Shown here one piece after another: positions 55,996 to 64,000 of a stretch of 64,000 nt of DNA (positions within the stretch are counted from its first letter, which is position 1; each line of letters opens with the position of its first letter). The stretch lies in the NCBI RefSeq assembly GCF_000149955.1, contig NC_030990.1, forward strand, positions 124,001 through 188,000, given 5' to 3'. The translations under genes were made by a program, and so were the position numbers. Source of the stretch: Fusarium oxysporum f. sp. lycopersici 4287. Lineage: Eukaryota > Ascomycota > Sordariomycetes > Hypocreales > Nectriaceae. The notes under the pieces are model-generated. The model was given only the letters and a program-made list of their open reading frames with translations, was not told the DNA's origin and searched no databases.

Positions 55996-57116
55996 ATGGG
56001 CGGTGAAGTCTCAAACAAGACCTGGGTCTTCAAGCAGTCGCCCTCAGGCCTACCAGAGCCTGGCGTCCATACCGCTTTCGAGGACCGACCCTTGAGCCTA
56101 GTCGCACCACCCGGCGGTCTGGTCATCAATCTCCTCACAGCTGGTCTCGATCCTCATCAGAGAGATCGCATGCGAGGAGCTGGCAACGTTGACTACGTAC
56201 CTGGCTATGAAGTCAACGAGCCCATCACCAACTTCTCGATTGCAAAGGTCATCCGCTCAGACAATGCCGCCTTTGAAGAGGGGAGCCTGATCGCTGGTAG
56301 TCTTCCTATCGCTGAGTATGGCATCATTCCTAAAGAGCTCATTGACGCGAGAGCAATGGCGTCACCGCTTGTTTGGAAGGTCTCCAACGACTACAACCTT
56401 GATGTTAAGCACTACGTCGGTACTCTTGGTCTGGCTGGCATGACTGCTTGGAACTCCTTCTACGGTCTCGTCAAGCCTGTCAAGGGTGAGACTATTTGGG
56501 TCAACGCTGCATCAAGCTCTGTTGGTGAAGTTGTTGTCCAACTGGCTAAGATCGAGGGCATGAAGGTGATTGCCAGTGTGAGCTCTGACGATAAGCTCGA
56601 CTACGTGGTCAATGAGCTTGGTGCAGATGTCGGCTTCAACTACCGAAAAGAGCCCGTTGGCAAAGCCCTCAAGCGTCTTGCGCCAGATGGACTAGACGTT
56701 GTCTTTGAGAATGTCGGCGGTGATCATTTCCAAGCTGCCATTGAGAACATGAAGTGGTTCGGCCGCATCATCAGCTGCGGAACAGTAAGTCTCTCATCCA
56801 CTTGCCCATTTACCTCGCTCACACTCTCTAGGCATCCCAGTACAACAAGCCAGTTGAGGAGCAGTATGGAGTCACCAACTTATCCGAGATCTTCCGCCGA
56901 CGCATCAAGATCCAGGGCTTCATCTTCTGGGATGACAACATCTACACTGACAACATTGAGAACTTCAAGGCTACTATGCCAAAGTGGGTTTCTGAGGGAA
57001 AGATCAAGTCGCGGTATACTCAGTTTGAAGGCATTGAGCAGGCTGATAAGGCGTTTTTGTCGATGTTCACTGGCGGAAGCCATGGTAAGACGGTGCTCAA
57101 GATTAGCGACCCTTAG
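55996..57116 (+). CDS. FUB6: FUB6, NADP-dependent MDR-family dehydrogenase
   Basis: Two exons, 55996-56784 and 56832-57116, give 357 aa. It is a medium-chain reductase of the leukotriene-B4-dehydrogenase/double-bond-reductase type: no zinc-binding cysteines, GLAGMTAWNSFYGL (about 147-160), WVNAASSSVGEVVVQLAK for the nucleotide fold, NYRKE, DVVFENVGG, GRIISCG across the intron and a RRIKIQGFIFWDD segment. Relatives reduce alpha,beta-unsaturated carbonyls with NADPH. In the fusaric acid pathway FUB6 is the dehydrogenase expected to set the saturation level of the six-carbon chain or ring intermediate; which step is not settled by sequence. The ATG at 55996 fits the family start. It converges with the MDR gene at 57259, only 142 nt away. 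Confidence 0.88.
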
Positions 57117-57258
57117 GTGGAGTGTGAATAGTACTGGGATGAAGAAAGGCAATGGCAGTAGTCAACCTGGATCTCTATTTATAAGTAAAAGTAATATGTC
57201 TTTGTGCCTAATCTCAAACTCCCTCTGGTAGGAGACTAAATATGTTACTGATTGGGAC

Positions 57259-58371
57259 TCATTCCCAGGGGTGTATGTTCATCTTGACCCCGGCCCCATC
57301 TCGATATTTATCCAGTGCCTTGTTCACAGCATCTGCATCCAAACCTTGAATAACCTCGAAGCTACTGGGGCCAAGTTTCCCCTCCTTATACCAACGAGGA
57401 GCCTCCTCCCAGAATTTCATAGTCAGCTCCGGGTGGATTGGAGATACACCAAACACCAGACGCCGCTCATATCCTGCAGCCTTGGACCCTAGTCGAGCAG
57501 CGTCAAGGTCTCCGTCCGGTCGACGAAGAGTGATCAAGGTGCCCTTCTTCCTGTTTGACAGCGCCGCGACACCGAGCTCTTGGTCTAGGCCAGCATTGAC
57601 CGTGTCAACAGCGTAGATCAGCTCATCTCCAGCAATCGCACGAATCTGCTTCAGCACATCAGGGGCTCTTCGATCGATAACGTGAGTGGCTCCGATAGCT
57701 TTGAGGTTTGCTTCATTCTGTTTCCCAGCGATCGCGATGATTTGGCCTATTCCTGCCAAGTTTGCAAGCTCAACGACGGCTCGTCCTGTGTTGGAGCCGC
57801 CTCCAATAATGAGAAGGCTGACGCTAGAATAATCAAAAGACTTTGCCTCGGGTGAGAAAGGAGGGGGTAGACCATGACCGGAGGGGGCAAACAGGGCAAC
57901 AAATGCAGCCAAAACGATGACTGGAATTGTTGATGCCTCGTCGTCAGTCAACCCACTGCCGGCTACTCTGCCTACAAACCTCGCATCAACAAGAGCATAT
58001 TGCTGCGCAGCGTTGAAGTCATTGCTAAACCCCCCTTCGGCAAACGTATGACCAAAAACATGCTCTCCAAGCGTGAACTTGACAGAGTGCTCTCCGGTTC
58101 CGACAGTCACTACTTCTCCGACCAGGTCGCTAGCAATGACATATGGAAAGCTGGTAGCAAAGAGGCCATCGTCGCGGGTTCTCTGGTCATGAGGGTTTAC
58201 TAAAATTTAATCAGTTTCGCGCCCTGTTCGTAGGTAAGCATGTTCTTGGAACTTACGGCCAGCGACAAGGACCTTGAGCAGTAACTGGTTCTCGCCAGGC
58301 TCTGGGATTGCCCGGTGCCCCAAGGCCAACGGCTTGCCCACCTGCTCAAGTAAAAGAGCTTTTTGAGACAT
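57259..58371 (-). CDS. MDR-family oxidoreductase (trans-enoyl-reductase-like), additional to FUB set
   Basis: Two minus-strand exons, 58371-58257 and 58199-57259, give 351 aa. Quinone/enoyl-reductase-like MDR protein without structural-zinc cysteines. Visible motifs are IPEPGENQLLLKV, the AGLNPHDQR start of the catalytic domain, YVIASDLVGEV, a polar GHTFAEGGFSND loop, LLIIGGGSNTGRAVVELANLAG (nucleotide fold) and the GATHVID strand end. The type is common in fungal polyketide clusters, where members act as trans-acting enoyl reductases (LovC-like) or tailoring enzymes. It lies between FUB6 and FUB5, which I recall as neighbours in the described 12-gene cluster, so it is either an insertion or a lineage-specific cluster member. 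An ATG further upstream (58452) adds a hydrophobic run and is rejected. Function in the pathway is inference. Confidence 0.82.
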
Positions 58372-60629
58372 TGTTCTTTGCGTATTCAGATTCGTTGAAT
58401 GGAGATGGGGATAGAAACAGAGGAAAAGGGTGAATTTATATAAAAATAGCATTGTTCATAATCCAGCAATGGCTTACTCTGTCACGCCATCGTAACCTGG
58501 AAAGCTTTATCGGATTTATCATCTTACCAATTCGCATGCCATCTAACAGCGTATAGATGTTCCAGAAAGTTTTGATGCCCTGTTTCATCAAAGGCGTGGA
58601 TGCTTGATCCGTATATCCAGGCCACGTTTACTTTCGACCTTGATTGGTAAGCATGCGATGGCATCAAAACAGACTTCAACTGGCACTCGTTTTAGTAAGC
58701 AACCCCGCAAATCACGCTGCGAGATCCATCGCATGGGATGTTCACTAATCATGTATGTGCATATCGTGAGTGTTGTTACACCGGCCCTTCAACATATGTC
58801 GGCTTGTGACAAATATGATCTGAGGGCAAAATGAGCATAGTAAACTGTATAATAAATCTGTCCCCAGAACTAGCAGGAATTCATCCAGTGACGTTGACTG
58901 TGCGAACAAGCACATAGCAATCAACTTCCGTGTCGCATAAGTCAAAGCATGTTCGTCAATAGTGACCTTGGTAGAATGCTTTCTGGCTTCTGGCTGTCTT
59001 GGGCTTCACAACATTTTCGTAAGGGTGGTTTAGTTGTGTATACTATAAGGTGGGAGCGCGGCTGCTTGAAAACTAAGAACTACCTTGGGTAGATTTATGA
59101 CCTTCACTTGGGAGCACAGATGTTTTATAGAATGCCTGATACCTCTTAGAACTTCAACGGTTAGATTTGTTAGCCCATCGACCTAAACTCGCCAGTCATC
59201 AAGGCGGAGTAAATAATTTCCAGCTACTGCTTCAGTTCAAACTTTAAATCTTGAAGAGCCAATTGCCTTCGGATCTAAATCTCGCAGGGATAAGCTTGGT
59301 CTTACTTGCCCCGGTTATTGAGGGGAAAATCACCTGTTTTGTACTATACAGACGGCAATACCGGTCCAGCTGGGTTGATCTACCCAAGTGTCAAAGCAAC
59401 TCCGATCTAGCTGATCGGTGAAAACCGCGCCCTGCCAAGACTCGAAGATCTTCAGGGACACACGCTGGGAATTGGGATATCTCCGCATCGTCGGTCCGAC
59501 GGGTTATAGATACCTGAAACGATATCTCACTCGCCCATCTCCGAAACGCGGTGCGCATTGACGGTGTCATCTGGTTTTGACAGGTTTCTGTTTCTGGTTG
59601 TCCTAAATATCCATTTTACGATACTCACATGGTTGCGTTGAATAATGTCTTAGCCGGATTACTTGGATGGAAGATGTGGCGTTTGATCGGGTAGTTCCGT
59701 GCCCGTTTTACTCAATCTGTTCACTCCCGCCCCAACATGCCAACGATGCTCTCTACGGCCAGATATCTCAGCTGCAGCTAAAATGGGTTGCCATTAGCTT
59801 GATCAGTACGCGAAACAGCAGTTTGCTTAACTGTTATATCAAATTAGGAACCCTTGAGCTTCCTCCCTCTGTGTTATGTTTCATGTGAGAATGAGCTACT
59901 TGACCCTTCAGCTTTTTCGTGATAACTAGATGCAAACATCTTATCTACTACGCGATTCAGATGCGCGACCATGGCGCAATATGTGGAAATATCATTTACC
60001 CAGTCTCGCTTTAGGGTGCGCCTCCTTGACCTTGTACAGACAATGATCTTCACTGTCATACAACAGGTGACATGTCGTGGCGTAAGAGTCTTGGTGGCTT
60101 TAAGCCGAAAAGCTTATCTTGCGCTATTGCGTAAGTAGTCGGCATGCTGCCTGAAGTGTTTCTTTCTAGTTGATAGATCTGGCAGCTGAACCTTGCATTG
60201 CGCACCTTGTCTCTAGCTTTGTCTCGAAAACGATTATCCAACTTTGCAGATCAATGATAAACTGTGATAGATGTAAATGCCGTATCCTTGTACTGAGTTT
60301 AGAATGGTTGTATTTATCTCTGGTTGGCCTCTGAAGTTTTAGTATGCTTGGCGGCTTCACTAAATCCAAGCCTGCATTTACCCTGGCCAGTGGCTTGGGC
60401 TAAGAACGTATCGATTTGGGCAGGTCGTATAATGGCTTAACTCTATTCTAGACGGACTTTTATTTGGTGAACTTGTCAGGGGGTTAGCTGGTGGTTACAT
60501 ATTTCAGACGTATTACCAATGTTATCGCAAGCAACTTCTCAGTCAACAGCGATTACAATTGCTACCCGATTGTTGTTTACACCTTACTGAGGGTTACCAC
60601 CCTTCTATGACATTCAATATACACTTAAG
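58372..60629. other. Gene-poor 2.3-kb divergent intergenic region
   Basis: It separates the starts of the MDR gene and the PTH11-like gene. Only short ORFs; no RNA gene, transposase or clear repeat. Scattered AT-rich tracts. Confidence 0.5.
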
Positions 60630-61959
60630 ATGAAAGAGGGGGATACTCGGGCACCACTCATACTGGGTGTTGTCCTATCCTTACTGCTGCTGACTTTCAG
60701 CGTTGTACTTCTACGTGTGTACACTCGAGCTATGCTGCTAAAGCAATTCGGTGCCGACGATATTTGGGCTGTATTGTCTATGGTAAGTCCCAACTTCAAC
60801 ACTATGAGCCGGGTCAGGCGCTAAGTATGAGAACAATAGGCTTCGATTGCTTCATGTGCATTTAGCATACTGCTAGGTAGGGGTAAATTCCGTCTCAATA
60901 GGGGTGAGAAACTAAATTATCGAAAGGCATTAAATACGGATTTGGTAGACATCAAGTGTTCTTAACAGAAGAGGAATCCAGGAATTATTTCAAGGTTTGT
61001 TTCTGGGACGTTTATCTGCTTGCTTGCTAATGATAGCGAAAGGTGTTTTACGTTAGCATCATTCTTTATCTCGTATCCTTGGGCGCGATTAAAACAACGC
61101 TCCTCTGTCAATACTACCGCGCATTCGCCATAAACAAGATGAGGACGGTTCTCTTGGTTGCTATAGTCTTCGTTTCGGCCTGGAGCATTTCTCAGATTTT
61201 CCTCAACATCTTTATTTGCACCCCTATTGCTGCTTTCTGGGATAGGGCTATCGAAGGCAAATGCATCCCGAGTAACCCAACGTGGTACATCACTGCAGCT
61301 GGGAACATCGCGACGGATATAATGATTATAGTAATTCCCTTCCCCGTGGTGATAAAGCTGAATCTGGCTCGTCGGCAGCGCTTTGTGCTGCTTGGGGTCT
61401 TCTGCGTGGGCTTTCTGTAAGTTCTACCCCCGCAGTCTCGTCTTGTGGCACACTAGGTACTAATCGCGTACATAGTACTTGTGCTATCTCGATGATTAGA
61501 ATGGGCTATCTGGATATCAAAGAAGACCTCACCTGGGTAAATGTCGAGCCGGCGTGTTGGTCATTCACCGAACTTTGTTGCGGGCTGCTATGCGCCTGCG
61601 TCCCGACGCTACGACCTTTCGTGTCACGGTACTTTCCATCAATGTCCAGCTATAATCGCTCGAGAAAGACATACGCTACCAACCAGCCACCCGAGCCGCA
61701 CACTGCTAATCGTTACCACGAGATCGAACTACAAAACGGACGTCATATACAGGAAGATTTGCTTCAAGACGATGGCCAATCGACGAGAATACTGTGCGTG
61801 TCCGAGTTCACAGTGACGGAGACAAGGGAATTGGCGAATACAAAGCATGGGGAGAGGGAAAGCGATGATGAGGTTTTATTGGTGTCTCATGTGTTTGCCG
61901 ATCCTCGGCCTATTGAGAAAGCGAGGACCAGGCCAGGCAGATTACCAGCTACAGATTAG
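60630..61959 (+). CDS. PTH11-like / fungal rhodopsin-fold membrane protein
   Basis: Five exons (60630-60782, 60840-60876, 60927-60994, 61043-61416, 61476-61959) give 371 aa. The layout matches the SAT4/PTH11-like family: helix 1 at the N-terminus (LILGVVLSLLLLTFSVVLL) with RVYTRAML, the FGADDIWAVLSM segment, YGFGRH after helix 2, YLVSLGAIKTTLLCQYYRAF, FICTPIAAFWD, GKCIPSNPTWYITAAGNIATD and VVIKLNLARRQR, then SMIRMGYL and a long polar C-tail (about 110 residues). The family holds fungal-specific receptor-like proteins, some acting in surface sensing. The C-tail is likely cytosolic. It lies between FUB6 and FUB5 and converges with FUB5 over 87 nt. Membership in the pathway is unproven. Exons 2 and 3 are short (37 and 68 nt) but required. 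Confidence 0.82.
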
Positions 61960-62046
61960 GTGTACGCAGCGTCAAAAAGGACGATCTGACCTTCCCTCAA
62001 TACATGATGATAAAGATGTATAGTAATATGCCTACTCCTATATTAA

Positions 62047-63477
62047 CTACAGAGCCGCTCGCTGCATAATATCCGGTAAATTCTCATGCAGAAACCCAAT
62101 CAACAACCAGTTCAACTGACTCCACTCAATCAAGAACGCATCATGCCCATCATCACTTACGATCTCTCTCAACTTGGCATTTGGCACAGCTCTCGCAATC
62201 TGCTCTTGTTCAGCAAGCGTGTACAGCCCATCACTTCGTATTCCCAGCACAAGCGTAGGCTGCTGAATCAGTGACAGTGCTTCAGCGATGGTCCGTGTGC
62301 GGCCGCGCGCCAAATCATGAGTGTCGAGCTTGTTGGTGAGGGCGATGTAGCAGTTGCTGTCGAAGCGGTCCGAGAATTTCTTTGCTTGGTAGCGGAGGTA
62401 GGATTGGGCGGCGAAGTTGGAGTCAGCGCGGTCAAATGCGACGGGTGTTTCGTCTGCCCCGCCTTGGCTGTGGATAGGTGTCCCGTTGTTTGGTATTGTC
62501 TTGCTGTCTTGTTGTTGTGTCTTGAACTTGTTGTTAGACTCAACTTTCTCACGAGAATTGGGTACTCACCTTCTTCTTGTTTCCCGTATCGCGCCCAAAT
62601 CGCCTCTCAAGAGAATCCCGACTTCGATACGTCAATAGCGCCGTCATGCGAGCTGCTTCCAAACCAAGGATTGGAGGATCGTCGAACCCGTAACGACCAT
62701 TCTTGTACTTGACATCGCTTCGAATGGCGTGGCGCTGTGCTTCTCCCCAACCAATCGCCCATGCACTTTGATGACTGGATGTTGCAGCTGGTACGATACA
62801 ACGAACGTAGTCTTTACCGAAGAACGCCCATTCGAGAACGTGCATACCGCCCATGGAACCACCAATGACAGCTGCAACTTTCCGAACTCCGAGTTTGTCT
62901 AGAACCAACTTATGAAGTCTGCGATACTTAGCTAGACGATTGTGGTAGTCTCGACAGATATCACTTACCGAACATCATCTCGGATAGTAGTTGACGGAAA
63001 GTCAGCTCCATACCAACCCTGGGAGTAGTCCCCGTTCTTAGCAGTCACAGGACTGGCCGTTCCATATGGACTTCCTAGACTGTTCATACAGACAACGAAG
63101 AACTTGTCTGTATCAAATGCCTTCCCAGGCCCAAGAAGCGGACCCCACCAGTCACTGACATCTGCACTCCCAGACAACGCATGGCAAATGATCATGACAT
63201 TATTGGCCTTTGGTGATAGCTTGCCCCAGCTCATGTATGCACAGGAACATTTCTCATCTCAACTCCAGATTCGAGCGTGAGTTGGGGATCGTGATGATTT
63301 CTCGTCCGGGGACACGATTCGAGAATGGATTGACGGCTCTTGGAACACTCTTCTCTGTGTTGAGTTAGTACCACTCTATTGTTACATACAATCTGATGTC
63401 TCACCATATGGAATACTTTTACTAAGGCCATCGTGAACGGGCGTTGGCAGCGCCGGTACCGTCGTCGTTGTCGTCAT
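62047..63477 (-). CDS. FUB5: FUB5, homoserine O-acetyltransferase, with two frame breaks as sequenced
   Basis: MetX-like alpha/beta hydrolase-fold enzyme that acetylates homoserine, supplying FUB7. Minus-strand exons are 63477-63405, 63354-62969, 62918-62570 and 62499-62047. Downstream of about 63236 all motifs are intact: MSWGKLSPK, the ICHALSGSADVSDWWGPL oxyanion region, NSLGSPYGTASP, the nucleophile elbow GGSMGGM, and a C-terminal Asp in GIRSDGLY and His in DDGHDAF. In the 5' part of exon 2 the open frame changes twice, near 63281 and near 63241. Each is explained by one missing base, and the exon is 2 nt shorter than phase continuity requires. No intron can account for it. The allele is either null or the sequence has two indel errors. 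Length if uninterrupted would be about 420 aa, normal for the family. Confidence 0.82.
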
Positions 63478-64000
63478 TCTTCGTCTTGATACTATGGACA
63501 AATTGCCATAGATGCTAAGAGAAATGCTTTGGGAAGGAGCAAGAATATGTTTGTGAAGCGTCCTCAGAGTCTGGCGCTGGTTCATCGGAGACAATTGCTT
63601 AGTCAGAGGGTAAAGAGCGATATCATCAGGTACTAGGAGTGCATACCACAGCAACAGCGTCGGGGCAGTCAGCTTCAAGAATTTGTCAATTTTTGTTGTC
63701 AAAGGCGTAATCTAATCTCATATCCGTGAGAGATAACCCAGTGTAAGTAACTACCCGTGTTATTCTCGAACCTCCGAACTGGCCAGCCCAACCTCCGATC
63801 GTTCGATCCACTTCTGCAAAGCTTCCGTACATCTTCCGATCGACGGAACAAGCTTCTGGAAGCCTCTGAGTGGTCCGATATAGATCCATCCCTGTATTTG
63901 TGGCTCCGGTCGTCCCGTTCGTATCAAGCTTATCAATGCGGTTGCCTTGCAGGTCTTGACAAGGCGGTCCGAGTGGTTCGGATGGTATGCATCACATACC
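63478..64000. promoter_or_regulatory. FUB5 upstream region to window edge
   Basis: 523 nt. CCTCCGAAC (about 63771), ACCTCCGATC (about 63791), GCTTCCGT (63821) and TTCCG-ATCGA-CGGAA (63834-63848, inverted half-sites) lie 290-370 nt upstream of the FUB5 ATG, with GTCCGAGTGGTTCGGAT near 63967. No start of FUB4 is recognisable within the window. Confidence 0.5.

Noticed and set aside
63236..63290. An intron instead of frameshifts in FUB5 exon 2
   Set aside because: No GT donor and AG acceptor in the interval could restore the frame without losing conserved residues; the interval is too short for an intron.
63686..63889. 67-codon minus-strand ORF as possible end of FUB4
   Set aside because: No hydrolase motif; it overlaps the CGGAA-type sites upstream of FUB5 and looks like non-coding sequence.

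Overview
This is filamentous-fungal DNA. Genes are interrupted by short GT-AG introns of about 50-80 nt, often with CTAAC-type branch points. They sit on both strands, 0.1-5 kb apart, and include Zn(II)2Cys6 regulators, an RTA1-like protein, a PTH11-like receptor and a Ppo-type oxylipin synthase. The right half is a recognisable stretch of the fusaric acid (FUB) cluster, which points to the genus Fusarium. I cannot fix the species. There are no CRISPR arrays, operons or ribosome binding sites, and I found no convincing tRNA or rRNA gene.

Left part (1-33.4 kb): accessory metabolic and secreted functions. From left to right these are a truncated Zn2Cys6 regulator divergent from an L-fuconate dehydratase-like enolase-superfamily enzyme; a decayed cofilin copy; an aldo/keto reductase; a secreted M14 carboxypeptidase; an orphan multi-pass membrane protein; an RTA1-like protein; a secreted beta-propeller protein; a DUF2985 protein whose 5' end runs toward a 736-nt run of N; a DUF1772 protein; a short heme-thiolate peroxidase divergent from a large Ppo-type fatty-acid dioxygenase; a secretory lipase; an RBR ubiquitin ligase; a LITAF-like protein; a frameshifted small membrane protein; and another Zn2Cys6 regulator.

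Right part (33.7-64 kb): the FUB12-to-FUB5 part of the fusaric acid cluster. In window order it holds FUB12-like regulator (-), FUB11-like MFS efflux pump (+), a 5-kb gene-poor stretch, FUB10-like AflR-type regulator (+), a 2.2-kb gene-poor stretch, FUB9 FMN oxidase (-), FUB8 A-T-R carboxylate reductase (-), FUB7 PLP enzyme (+), FUB6 dehydrogenase (+), then two genes outside the published FUB1-FUB12 set as I recall it (an MDR reductase and a PTH11-like receptor), and FUB5 homoserine O-acetyltransferase (-). FUB1-FUB4 would lie past the right edge. By family knowledge, FUB5 makes O-acetylhomoserine, FUB7 joins the four-carbon amino-acid unit to a polyketide-derived aldehyde released with the help of FUB8, FUB6 and FUB9 handle redox steps toward the pyridine, FUB11 exports, and FUB10 and FUB12 regulate.

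Main oddities: FUB5 carries two single-base frame breaks as sequenced. TTCCG/CGGAA-type sites recur in FUB intergenic regions, including a 9-bp inverted repeat between FUB12 and FUB11 and a dense group upstream of FUB9. The Ppo enzyme has lost the P450 heme-thiolate cysteine and carries a charged insertion of about 140 residues in its dioxygenase domain. Two genes need microexons (14 nt and 9 nt). Exon boundaries were read by eye from splice consensus and frame continuity, so single-junction errors are possible.
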